Below, in pieces: positions 45,385 through 53,747 of a stretch of 64,000 bases of DNA; position 1 is the first letter of the stretch; every line of letters begins with the position of its first letter. The DNA lies in the NCBI GenBank assembly GCA_017397925.1, contig JAFQHO010000046.1:1-64000 (forward strand), written 5' to 3'. A program made the position numbers and the translations under genes. The notes under the pieces were generated by a model. It ran no database searches, was not told the DNA's origin, and saw only the letters and a list, made by a program, of their open reading frames with translations. Source of the stretch: Ruminococcus sp. (GTDB taxonomy: Bacteria; Bacillota; Clostridia; Oscillospirales; Ruminococcaceae).

Positions 45385-45448
45385 CTACATCTATTATTGC
45401 ATTTTTATATATTGACAAATGAACCGTTATGTACTATAATAGATGTAG
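45385..45448. promoter_or_regulatory. 13-bp inverted repeat enclosing the nrdD promoter
   Basis: CTACATCTATTAT (45385-45397) and ATAATAGATGTAG (45436-45448) are perfect inverse complements 38 bases apart. The left arm lies upstream of the -35 and the right arm includes the -10 and runs past it. Confidence 0.6.
45412..45440 (+). promoter_or_regulatory. promoter of nrdDG
   Basis: TTGACA, 17-bp spacer, TATAAT: a full consensus promoter. Confidence 0.85.
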
Positions 45449-45483
45449 TGATATAATATATGTAGATATAAATTGATGCGGAG

Positions 45484-45499
45484 ATACAATATATTGTGT
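45484..45499 (+). promoter_or_regulatory. NrdR-box-like palindrome
   Basis: ATACAATATATTGTGT contains the palindrome ACAATATATTGT and matches the NrdR consensus (acaCwATATaTwGtgt) closely. It lies about 45 bases downstream of the -10 and 16 bases before the nrdD start. A clear second box at the usual three-turn spacing is not seen. Confidence 0.6.
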
Positions 45500-45514
45500 T
45501 GGAGGTAAGGTGAA

Positions 45515-47833
45515 ATGATAATTCATATTATCAAAAGGGACAGACGAAAGGTTCCTTTTAATGTGGAAAAAATAGCAAATGCTATTTTTAAGGCAGCACA
45601 GTCCTGTGGTGGAACTGATATGTCAACCGCTATGGAAGTAGCTGCTGAAGTATGTAGTCTTTACGAAGAAACAAACGGCAGTAAAATCCCAACTGTTGAG
45701 GAAATTCAGGATCTTGTAGAAAAGGTTCTCATTGAAAAAGGTCACGCCAAAACCGCAAAAGCATATATCCTCTATCGTTATGAAAGAACACGCTCCAGAG
45801 AAATGAAAACAAATCTTATGTGCGTTCTTAACGAGCTGACCTTCAGCGATGCAAAAGATAGTGATATCAAGCGTGAAAACGCCAATATTGACGGTGACAC
45901 AGCAATGGGCACGATGTTAAAATACGGCTCTGTTTCTGCTAAGGAGTATTATGGAATGTATGTTCTTGATCCAAAACATTCCAAAGCACACCGCAATGGT
46001 GATATACATATCCACGATCTTGATTTTTATACTCTTACAACCACTTGTACACAGATTGATCTCAAAAAACTTTTTAATAATGGATTTTCAACAGGCCACG
46101 GCTTTTTAAGACGTCCCAATGATATTTCAAGCTATTCTGCACTCGCTTGTATTGCTATTCAATCCAATCAGAACGATCAGCACGGCGGTCAAAGCATACC
46201 TACATTTGATTATGCAATGGCTGATGGCGTAAAAAAGACCTATACTGCTAAATATATTCAGAATGTGGGAAGAGCGTTAGAGCTTATCGGCGGTTTAGAA
46301 AATGGTATAGAAGTTTCAAAAGAAATCAAAGCTGAAATGCTTGAAAAATATGAGCTTTGTGCTAATCTTGCAGATGATAACGGTTACCGAGAAAAAGAAT
46401 TGGAGCTTCTTTTAAAGTATACGGACAAGGATACTGCTAAGAAGATCCAGGAATTTTCAAAGAGAAATGCAGAGAAAGAAACTGACAGAGCAACATACCA
46501 AGCTATGGAAGCTCTTATACACAACCTTAATACTATGAACAGCCGCGCAGGTGCACAGACTCCGTTCAGCTCTATTAACTACGGTACTGACACATCTCCC
46601 GAGGGAAGAATGGTAATAAAGAATGTTCTTCTTGCACAGGAAGCAGGCCTTGGAAACGGTGAAACACCTATATTCCCCATACACATTTTTAAAATCAAGG
46701 ACGGTATAAATTATAACCCTACTGACCCGAACTATGATTTATTCAAACTTGCCTGCAGAGTATCCGCAAAGCGTCTTTTCCCGAACTTTGCATTCATAGA
46801 TGCTCCTTTCAATCTTCAGTACTATAAAGAAGGGGAGCCTGACACCGAAATTGCATATATGGGCTGTCGTACACGAGTTATCGGAAATAATTATGATAAG
46901 GGAAAGGAAATTGTAACAGGCAGAGGAAACCTCAGCTTTACATCCATAAATCTTCCTCGTCTTGCTATTAAAGCTAATCACAATGTTGGTCTTTTCTTTG
47001 ACAAACTTGAAGAAATGATGGATCTTGCCATCGACCAGCTTATGCACCGCTATCACATACAAGCACAGAAGCGCGTAAGAAACTATCCTTTCCTTATGGG
47101 TCAAGGTATATGGATTGACAGCGATAAGCTTTCTCCAGATGATACAGTAGGGGAGATCCTCAAACATGGTACACTTTCTGTAGGTTTTATCGGACTTGCT
47201 GAAACTCTCAAAGCTCTTATCGGATGCCACCACGGTGAATCGGAGGAAGCAAGAGAACTTGGACTTGAAATTATTACTGCCATGAGAAATCGTCTTGACG
47301 AGGAAGCAAAACGTACAGGTCTTAATTTCTCACTCCTTGCTACTCCCGCCGAGGGACTTTCAGGACGTTTTGTGAGAATGGATGCCAAAAAATTCGGTAT
47401 TATTGAGGGTGTAACAGACCGCGATTACTATACAAACTCATTCCACGTTCCTGTGCATTTCCCCATAAGTGCGTACGAAAAGGTAAAGATAGAAGCACCG
47501 TATCACGAGCTTACAAATGCCGGTCATATCAGCTATATCGAGCTTGATGGTGATCCACTTGAAAATCTTTCTGCCTTTGAAAAAATTGTACGTTGTATGA
47601 AAGAGTCAGGTATCGGATATGGTGCAATCAATCATCCCGTCGACCGTGACCCTTGCTGTGGATATACAGGAATAATCGGCGATGTATGTCCCTGCTGCGG
47701 CAGAAGCGAGCATAATGCTGCTGTTGCATTTGACAGAATAAGACGTATTACAGGCTATCTCGTAGGTACTCTCGACCGTTTTAATAATGGAAAACGTGCA
47801 GAGGAACATGACAGAGTAAAGCATACTGTATAA
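45515..47833 (+). CDS. nrdD: anaerobic ribonucleoside-triphosphate reductase
   Basis: Class III, oxygen-sensitive, glycyl-radical enzyme making dNTPs. 772 residues: N-terminal ATP-cone (about 1-95, IIKRDRRKVPFNVEKIANAIFKAAQ region) for allosteric control, the ten-stranded barrel, a C-terminal four-cysteine zinc site (CCGYTG ... CPCCGR) and the radical motif RRITGYL with Gly747. Complete. It is followed by its activase nrdG and preceded by a consensus promoter and an NrdR-type box. Shows that the organism grows anaerobically. Confidence 0.97.
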   Translation: MIIHIIKRDRRKVPFNVEKIANAIFKAAQSCGGTDMSTAMEVAAEVCSLYEETNGSKIPTVEEIQDLVEKVLIEKGHAKTAKAYILYRYERTRSREMKTNLMCVLNELTFSDAKDSDIKRENANIDGDTAMGTMLKYGSVSAKEYYGMYVLDPKHSKAHRNGDIHIHDLDFYTLTTTCTQIDLKKLFNNGFSTGHGFLRRPNDISSYSALACIAIQSNQNDQHGGQSIPTFDYAMADGVKKTYTAKYIQNVGRALELIGGLENGIEVSKEIKAEMLEKYELCANLADDNGYREKELELLLKYTDKDTAKKIQEFSKRNAEKETDRATYQAMEALIHNLNTMNSRAGAQTPFSSINYGTDTSPEGRMVIKNVLLAQEAGLGNGETPIFPIHIFKIKDGINYNPTDPNYDLFKLACRVSAKRLFPNFAFIDAPFNLQYYKEGEPDTEIAYMGCRTRVIGNNYDKGKEIVTGRGNLSFTSINLPRLAIKANHNVGLFFDKLEEMMDLAIDQLMHRYHIQAQKRVRNYPFLMGQGIWIDSDKLSPDDTVGEILKHGTLSVGFIGLAETLKALIGCHHGESEEARELGLEIITAMRNRLDEEAKRTGLNFSLLATPAEGLSGRFVRMDAKKFGIIEGVTDRDYYTNSFHVPVHFPISAYEKVKIEAPYHELTNAGHISYIELDGDPLENLSAFEKIVRCMKESGIGYGAINHPVDRDPCCGYTGIIGDVCPCCGRSEHNAAVAFDRIRRITGYLVGTLDRFNNGKRAEEHDRVKHTV

Positions 47834-47839
47834 ATAATA

Positions 47840-47865
47840 CCGCACAGAGCAATTGCTTTGTGCGG
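47840..47865 (+). other. hairpin between nrdD and nrdG
   Basis: CCGCACAGAGC / GCTTTGTGCGG (11 bp, one G-U) with an AATT loop, followed by a short ATTTTATAGG. Probably tunes nrdG expression or mRNA stability. Confidence 0.6.
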
Positions 47866-47884
47866 CATTTTATAGGAGAATTAT

Positions 47885-48385
47885 ATGATATTAAGAATTG
47901 CAGGTACCGTTAATGATTCCATAGTAGACGGTCCGGGTATAAGATTTACTGTTTTCACTCAAGGATGTCCACACAACTGTAAAGGCTGTCACAATCCTGA
48001 AACTCACGATTTCAATGGCGGTAAAGATGTAGATACCGCAGATTTACTAGAGAAAATCAAAGCAAATCCATTACTTGACGGCGTAACGTTCAGCGGAGGA
48101 GAACCTTTTATGCAGGCTGACATTCTCGCTGATTTTGCCGCCGAAATAAAAGCCCTCGGTCTTAACATAATAACCTATACAGGCTTTACTTTTGAGGAAC
48201 TTTATGTAAACAGAGATAAAAATGGTTGGGGAAAGCTTCTTGAAGCTACTGATTATCTCATAGACGGAAAATTTGAAATTGAGAAAAAAGATTGGACAAT
48301 TAAATTTCGAGGAAGCAGCAATCAGCGATACGTTGACTGTCAGAAAAGCCTTACTGAAGGCAAAGTGGTTCAGGTTGAACCGTAA
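47885..48385 (+). CDS. nrdG: anaerobic ribonucleotide reductase activating protein
   Basis: Radical-SAM activase that installs the glycyl radical on NrdD. 166 residues; GTVNDSIVDGPGIRFTVFTQG, the iron-sulfur motif CPHNCKGC (Cys28, Cys32, Cys35) and VTFSGGEPFMQADILADF. 51 bases after nrdD with a hairpin between. Confidence 0.96.
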   Translation: MILRIAGTVNDSIVDGPGIRFTVFTQGCPHNCKGCHNPETHDFNGGKDVDTADLLEKIKANPLLDGVTFSGGEPFMQADILADFAAEIKALGLNIITYTGFTFEELYVNRDKNGWGKLLEATDYLIDGKFEIEKKDWTIKFRGSSNQRYVDCQKSLTEGKVVQVEP

Positions 48386-48401
48386 CTCCATAAATTAACG
48401 C

Positions 48402-48430
48402 TTGCAATTTATGATAAAATAGTGTATAAT
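48402..48430 (+). promoter_or_regulatory. promoter of the DUF1292 gene
   Basis: TTGCAA, 17-bp spacer, TATAAT. Confidence 0.7.
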
Positions 48431-48470
48431 AATTATATCAAATGGCACATATGCCGAGAAGGAGTAAACT

Positions 48471-48779
48471 ATGTCTGAAATGAACGAATACACACCCGAA
48501 CTTTTTGAACTTGTTGACGGCGAGGGTAATAAGAAAACATTTGAGCTTATCGACGCTGCTGAGCTTAACGGTGAGCAGTATTTCGCAATGGTTCCAGCAA
48601 TTGAAGATGAGGATTTTCTCAACGGTGATTGCGACCTTGTTATTCTGAAATCAATTTTCGAAGACGGTGAGGAAATACTCGCCTCAATCGACGATGATGA
48701 GGAATTTATGCAGGTTTCCGAATTCTTCTTACAGAGAATGGAAGAAGCTATGGAATTCTGTGACGATGACGAAGAATAA
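48471..48779 (+). CDS. DUF1292 family small acidic protein
   Basis: 102 residues, very acidic (about one third Asp/Glu), with the DUF1292 pattern FELVDGEGNKKTFELIDAAELNGEQYFAMVPA followed by an acidic helix (LQRMEEAMEFCDDDEE). Members such as Bacillus YrzB are small cytoplasmic proteins of unknown function, usually near ruvX and alaS; here it stands alone with its own promoter and terminator. AAGGAG site. Confidence 0.88.
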   Translation: MSEMNEYTPELFELVDGEGNKKTFELIDAAELNGEQYFAMVPAIEDEDFLNGDCDLVILKSIFEDGEEILASIDDDEEFMQVSEFFLQRMEEAMEFCDDDEE

Positions 48780-48800
48780 AAATACATATGTATTTACGAA

Positions 48801-48833
48801 AAAGCGACCAAACCTGTGTTTGGTCGCTTTTTT
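48801..48833. terminator. bidirectional terminator
   Basis: AAAGCGACCAAA / TTTGGTCGCTTT, perfect 12-bp stem, T-run on both strands, between convergent DUF1292 and GH43-CE1 genes. Confidence 0.9.
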
Positions 48834-48873
48834 ACCTTGAAATTATAAAAAGATATTTATTTTATTAACTATA

Positions 48874-51843
48874 TCATTCGTGGAAGAAATAAGGGAGTGC
48901 ATCATATACATAATGTCTAACATATCCCCACCAGTGAGTAAGCCCAGGAGCTTCAAGGAAATAAAGATTACCCTTGGAGAAGTCAGAAGTGTATGTAAAT
49001 ACAGACATATTCTTCATAGCATTAATCTGAGGAACCATATTACCATATGCAATATCCTCTGTACCTGTAGCAGCTAAGATATATGTAGAATCCTTGTACT
49101 TTGAATTCTGTACAGCCTGACCTACAGCATTTGCTCCGCCCCAGCAGTGACCGCTAAGAGGCATTACATATGCAAAATAGTCAATATCATTTATGAGAAC
49201 ATTCCACGTTGAACCACCGCCCATTGAAAATCCACCATATGCTCTGTGCATTCTTGATGCTTCAAGATCTTCTGGTGAAGTTGACTCTGCGTATGTTGAA
49301 TACTTGCCTTCAACAAAAGGAACAATACTTTCCTTCATTTCTTTATAAACAGTTTCAGCTGAGCATCCGCTGCCGTTAAACGTGGGCGTAACAACAATCA
49401 TCGGCTCAATATCACCATTTTGAATCATATGGTCGAGCATATTGTTTAACTTAACATCTTTACTGAAAATTGTATTTTCGTTTTCACCGCCGCCGTGCAT
49501 AAGATAGAAAATATTGTACTGTTTGTTCTCATCATAGCCATAGGGCAGATACACATTAAGCTTCTTTTGTCCGTGAATACCTGTGTATGTTTCATTTATT
49601 ACTTTACCCTGCTGACTTGCAGCCTTATTCACATAATCATCATGAGCTGCCTTATACTGCAGATTTGCACTATAATCAAAAGGCTCCTTTTCTTCCTCCG
49701 GAGGAGCAATAGGCTCACCCTGTGGAAATTCTGCAATATCGCCAAGTACATATTGACAGATAAGAACAAGATCATTAATTGCAGCTTCACCATTATTATC
49801 TGCATCAGCATTAAGTGCCGCCTTACCTTCGTCAAACCCTTTTATATAGCTGATTCTTGCTTCTATTACATCGAATACATCAACTTTACCATCGCAGTTT
49901 ATATCACCACGGATAATAGCATTGGCCAAACCTGCACCAGAAATTTTTGTACCCTTTGAAGCGCCCACAGCATCGTCAATATAGAAATCGCTTTTGCCGC
50001 TGTCTGTTTCTACATAAACCTGTAAATCAGAAGCATCAGCAGGGATTTTGTAATTAGGATTTGAAAGCTGAATCCAGTTGCCGCCAAGTGCAGAAACTTT
50101 TGCTATTTTATCATAATAGGTTTCGCCATCAGCACCTGTATATTGAAGTGTAAGATAAAACAGCGTTTTCTTATTTTCAACAGGACACATTACATTGACG
50201 CTGAATGAGTATTCCTGTCCAGGAACAAAAGTATCTGTACTAAGAGCCTTTGTTGCACCATTCCAGCTTGACGCACGATCATCAACATAAAGTGCCTTAC
50301 TACCTTGATACTTAGCATTACTGCTTGTTGAAACAGTTGCTGAACCTCGTCCAACCCAGTCGCCTTCGCCGCTTTCAAATGTATCACGGAAATATTCCTT
50401 ACCACTATTGCTACCCTGATTTACTGTTGGAGCTGATGTAGGTTCGATTACTGTTGATGATCCAGCACGCTTAAACTGCCACCAGTCAACATTAAAGAGA
50501 TATCCATCATCGCCTGAGAAACGGAAAAACAAGTCGTGCTCTCCCTTTGCTCCAGTAATGCTTGTCGATACTTCTGTATAATCCTGCCAGCCATCAGTTG
50601 TAGGAACTGTAACTGTGCCGACAATCGGACCTGTTACACTATCAATATGAATTTCAATTGTACCACCATTAGTAGCAGATGCTACACTTGCAGTAAAGGA
50701 ACTTGCACCATCACCGAAATCTACGCCGCTTACTTTAACATAATCGCCGTTTTCTATATTTGCGACATCCATACCGCCAGCTGAACACGGTTCCATCTCA
50801 ATGCCTGAACCATAGCTCATCTTTTCAGCTTCATTTTTTACATATGGATTAACAGCTTCAAGCTGTGAAGGTCCATCTTCACTCATACGTATTGTAGGGA
50901 ATGTTCCATCGCTGTTGTAAGTAAATTCCTCAACTGCAACAGAACGATTAAATCCTCCGCCACCAGGAAGTCGCTGATTATGATAGAAGAAGTAAGAATG
51001 ACCTTTATAATCGACAACACCCGGATGATTAGTAAAGGCAGAACCTGTTTCACCCTTAGGCATAATAACGCCTCGATATGTCCACGGGCCGGTAGGGGAT
51101 GAACTTGTAGAATAGCTTATATTCTCCGGAATACCCTCAGCAGCATAAAGCATATAATACATATCTCCACGTTTATAGAACCAAGGGCCCTCTGTATATA
51201 ATGCACCTGTACGGCTCTCTGGATCGTTGCTCTTACCAAAACCGGAGCTCATATCGACTTTATGAATATCGCCTGAATAGGATATCATATCTTCATTTAG
51301 CTTTACATAATATAACTGAGGATTACCCCAATAAAGATAAGCCTGTCCATCATTATCAATATAAACTGTCGGGTCAATATAATCCCAGTTAGGACCGACG
51401 AGAGGCTTACCGATAGCATCTTTGAAAGGGCCTGTAGGACTATCAGATACCGCAACTCCAATTACACGTCCATTGCCTGCAGAACTACTGAGAGGACAAT
51501 ACATATAGAATTTGCCATTTCTTTCAATGCACTGTGCCGCCCAGGCTGTATCTTTTTCTGCAAATGAAAAATCAGTATCAGATAAAACAGTACCGTGATG
51601 AGTCCAATTCTTCATATCTGTTGTGGAATAGCATTGCCAATCAGGCATATAGAAATAATCCGAATTATCTTTATCGTGGCTTGTGTAAAGATAAAGCACA
51701 CCATCGTGTACCATCGGTGCAGGGTCAGCTGTGTAAAGACTTTGTGTAAGTGGATTCTCGGCATTTGTTACAATAGGCATTGCGCCGCACAAAAGTGAAG
51801 CTGCAGATGCTATTGCAACTATGGATTTTAATGTTTTTTTCAT
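48874..51843 (-). CDS. GH43-CBM6-CBM-dockerin-CE1 xylan side-chain enzyme
   Basis: 989 residues, secreted (signal 1-28, ends TNA). GH43 five-blade propeller (about 30-325) with Asp40 (YTADPAP), Asp157 (DYIDPTVY) and Glu218 (YTEGPWF); CBM6 (about 336-458); CBM22/CBM4-like beta-sandwich (about 483-630); dockerin (about 645-705; GDINCDGKVDVFDVIEARISY and ADADNNGEAAINDLVLICQYV); and CE1 esterase (about 735-989) with GFSMGGG (Ser873) and His970 (LTHWWGY). Likely removes arabinose (or cleaves xylosides) and ferulate from arabinoxylan within a cellulosome. The dockerin is internal, between the two enzymes. Confidence 0.93.
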   Translation of the reverse strand: MKKTLKSIVAIASAASLLCGAMPIVTNAENPLTQSLYTADPAPMVHDGVLYLYTSHDKDNSDYFYMPDWQCYSTTDMKNWTHHGTVLSDTDFSFAEKDTAWAAQCIERNGKFYMYCPLSSSAGNGRVIGVAVSDSPTGPFKDAIGKPLVGPNWDYIDPTVYIDNDGQAYLYWGNPQLYYVKLNEDMISYSGDIHKVDMSSGFGKSNDPESRTGALYTEGPWFYKRGDMYYMLYAAEGIPENISYSTSSSPTGPWTYRGVIMPKGETGSAFTNHPGVVDYKGHSYFFYHNQRLPGGGGFNRSVAVEEFTYNSDGTFPTIRMSEDGPSQLEAVNPYVKNEAEKMSYGSGIEMEPCSAGGMDVANIENGDYVKVSGVDFGDGASSFTASVASATNGGTIEIHIDSVTGPIVGTVTVPTTDGWQDYTEVSTSITGAKGEHDLFFRFSGDDGYLFNVDWWQFKRAGSSTVIEPTSAPTVNQGSNSGKEYFRDTFESGEGDWVGRGSATVSTSSNAKYQGSKALYVDDRASSWNGATKALSTDTFVPGQEYSFSVNVMCPVENKKTLFYLTLQYTGADGETYYDKIAKVSALGGNWIQLSNPNYKIPADASDLQVYVETDSGKSDFYIDDAVGASKGTKISGAGLANAIIRGDINCDGKVDVFDVIEARISYIKGFDEGKAALNADADNNGEAAINDLVLICQYVLGDIAEFPQGEPIAPPEEEKEPFDYSANLQYKAAHDDYVNKAASQQGKVINETYTGIHGQKKLNVYLPYGYDENKQYNIFYLMHGGGENENTIFSKDVKLNNMLDHMIQNGDIEPMIVVTPTFNGSGCSAETVYKEMKESIVPFVEGKYSTYAESTSPEDLEASRMHRAYGGFSMGGGSTWNVLINDIDYFAYVMPLSGHCWGGANAVGQAVQNSKYKDSTYILAATGTEDIAYGNMVPQINAMKNMSVFTYTSDFSKGNLYFLEAPGLTHWWGYVRHYVYDALPYFFHE

Positions 51844-51879
51844 AAAATTCCCCCTTAATTATATAAAGTGTACATAAAT

Positions 51880-51908
51880 ATTGTAACAAATGCCAAAAAC
51901 AAAGTCAA
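51880..51908 (-). promoter_or_regulatory. promoter of the GH43-CE1 gene
   Basis: Minus strand TTGACT, 17-bp spacer, TACAAT; ATGTACA follows five bases later (plus-strand 51869-51874). Confidence 0.65.
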
Positions 51909-51974
51909 CGCAAAAAATGAATATTTAGTGGACAAAATGAATGAATTACCAAAAATTTTTCATAAAAAGTTAAA

Positions 51975-52004
51975 AAATGGACGTTCAATGAAGAACGTCC
52001 ATTT
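51975..52004 (-). terminator. terminator of putP
   Basis: AAATGGACGTTC / GAACGTCCATTT, perfect 12-bp stem, followed on the minus strand by a T-run (TTTTTTAAC). Confidence 0.9.
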
Positions 52005-52007
52005 GAA

Positions 52008-53552
52008 TTAGCCCTTTAATTCAGCATTAACTGAATCAAATTCAGCAATCATATCATCAGATGGTTTTGCAGTACAGAGAGAAACAATTACATTAACAAT
52101 AATTGCAACTACAAAAGCTGGGAGAAGCTCATATATAGCAAATATACCGCCAAGTTTTGCTATAACAAACTTCCAGAGAAATACCATTAATCCACCTGTA
52201 ATAAGTCCTGCAATTGCACCGTATTTATTAGAACGCTTCCAGAAAAGAGCAAGAAGCATAACGGGTGCAAAGGTAGCACCGAAGCCTGCCCATGCAAAGG
52301 ATACGATACGGAATACAGAACTTTCAGGATTCCAGGCGATAAATACAGAAAGCACAGCAATAACTACAAGAACAATTCTCGCAGAAATCATAGACTTTTT
52401 ATCATCCATTTTAATTTTGAACATACCTTTAAGCAGGTTTTCTGACATACTTGAAGAAGCCGCAAGAAGCTGTGAGTCAGATGTAGACATAGTAGAAGCA
52501 AGAATACCTGAGAAAATAAGACCACCGAGTATTGCAAGTAATGCACCGTTCTCACTCATATAAGTAGCCATTTTCATAATAATTGTTTCAGCTTCAGAGC
52601 TACCTATAAGTTTATCAATTGTTCCATTTGCAGAAAGTGAGTTACCGATAATACCGATAAAAATCGCAACAGCCATTGATATTACAACCCATACAGATGC
52701 GATTCTTCTTGATGTCTTAACCTTATTTTTATCTTCAATAGCCATGAAACGGAGAAGAATGTGAGGCATACCAAAATAACCAAGACCCCAAGCAAGAAGT
52801 GAAGCAATTGAAAGCGCTGAATATGGAGTAGAGCCTCCGGTTTCAGGATTATGAAGTGCTGTAAAGGAGAGATAATCAGTAAGTCCCTTTGCGTTAGTCA
52901 TAACATTGTCCACACCGCCTGCTGCATCAATACCGAAGATAACAAGAATAACGAGAGCAAGAGTCATAACGATACTTTGAATAAGGTCGGTTGTAGAAGC
53001 TGCAAGAAATCCACCAACAGAAGTGTATGCCACAATAATAATTGCGCTTATAATCATTGCAAGATGATACTCAATACCGAAAAGTGTTGAGAAAAGCTTT
53101 CCGCAAGCTGCAAATCCAGAAGCTGTATAAGGAACAAAGAAGATTAGAATTATGATAGCAGAAATACCCATAAGGATTTTTTTGCTGTCACGGTAACGGT
53201 TTGAGAAAAAGTCTGGAATAGTAATTGAGTTGTTGCACTTCTGCGTATAGACACGAAGTCTTTTGGCAACGATAAGCCAGTTAATATATGTACCGATAGC
53301 AAGTCCAATAGCAGTCCATCCTGCCTCTGCACAGCCTGTAAGGTAGGCAACACCTGGGAGACCCATAAGGAGCCAGCTGCTCATATCAGAAGCCTCAGCA
53401 CTCATAGCTGTGACAATAGGGCCAAGTTTTCTGCCTCCTAAGTAGAAATCGCCGACATTTTCGTTCTTTTTAGAACAAACAAGTCCTATTACCACCATCA
53501 TAAGCATATATGCTACAATGGTGACAAGCATAATTATCAGGTTTTTTTCCAT
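52008..53552 (-). CDS. putP: sodium/proline symporter
   Basis: 514 residues, thirteen predicted helices, SSS family. GDFYLGGRKLGPIVTAMSAEASDMSSWLLMGLPG (sodium and proline site, helix 2 region), TGCAEAGWTAIGLAIGTYINW, and GGLIFSGILASTMSTSDSQLLAASSS carry the PutP-type signature. Imports proline with Na+. There is no ribosome-binding site directly ahead of the ATG: the only strong one (AAAGGAGGG) is about 42 bases upstream, with a hairpin in between. No other start codon fits that site. Confidence 0.93.
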   Translation of the reverse strand: MEKNLIIMLVTIVAYMLMMVVIGLVCSKKNENVGDFYLGGRKLGPIVTAMSAEASDMSSWLLMGLPGVAYLTGCAEAGWTAIGLAIGTYINWLIVAKRLRVYTQKCNNSITIPDFFSNRYRDSKKILMGISAIIILIFFVPYTASGFAACGKLFSTLFGIEYHLAMIISAIIIVAYTSVGGFLAASTTDLIQSIVMTLALVILVIFGIDAAGGVDNVMTNAKGLTDYLSFTALHNPETGGSTPYSALSIASLLAWGLGYFGMPHILLRFMAIEDKNKVKTSRRIASVWVVISMAVAIFIGIIGNSLSANGTIDKLIGSSEAETIIMKMATYMSENGALLAILGGLIFSGILASTMSTSDSQLLAASSSMSENLLKGMFKIKMDDKKSMISARIVLVVIAVLSVFIAWNPESSVFRIVSFAWAGFGATFAPVMLLALFWKRSNKYGAIAGLITGGLMVFLWKFVIAKLGGIFAIYELLPAFVVAIIVNVIVSLCTAKPSDDMIAEFDSVNAELKG

Positions 53553-53562
53553 AAAATAATTG

Positions 53563-53639
53563 TATAAATTAAAATGTATACTTTAATTTATACCCTCCTT
53601 TCAAAATATTTTTTTGAGCCATACAGGGAAATATGGCTC
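53563..53639 (-). promoter_or_regulatory. structured putP leader: two hairpins flanking the ribosome-binding site
   Basis: On the minus strand: hairpin A (53616-53639, GAGCCATA / TATGGCTC with A-rich flanks), then AAAGGAGGG (about 53594-53602), then hairpin B (53563-53592, TATAAATTAAA / TTTAATTTATA, perfect 11 bp, 8-base spacer), then ten bases and ATG. On the plus strand hairpin A is followed by a T-run and could stop antisense transcription. Confidence 0.65.
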
Positions 53640-53663
53640 TTTTTTCGGAAATACCTGTTAATA

Positions 53664-53692
53664 ATTATATCACAATATCAACACAAAAGCAA
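53664..53692 (-). promoter_or_regulatory. promoter of putP
   Basis: Minus strand TTGCTT, 17-bp spacer, TATAAT. Confidence 0.55.
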
Positions 53693-53747
53693 TTGCCACT
53701 ATGCACAAACTAAAGGCGATTATTTTGGTACATATGAAGATTAATCG

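Noticed and set aside
49495..49959. Open frame of 154 codons antisense to the GH43-CE1 gene
   Set aside because: Lies wholly within a gene with clear catalytic domains; Ile/Cys/Tyr-rich composition typical of an antisense frame and no ribosome-binding site.
53606..53646. Terminator on the plus strand between sigK and putP
   Set aside because: Stem and T-run are real, but no plus-strand gene reads into it; I treat it as part of the putP leader instead.
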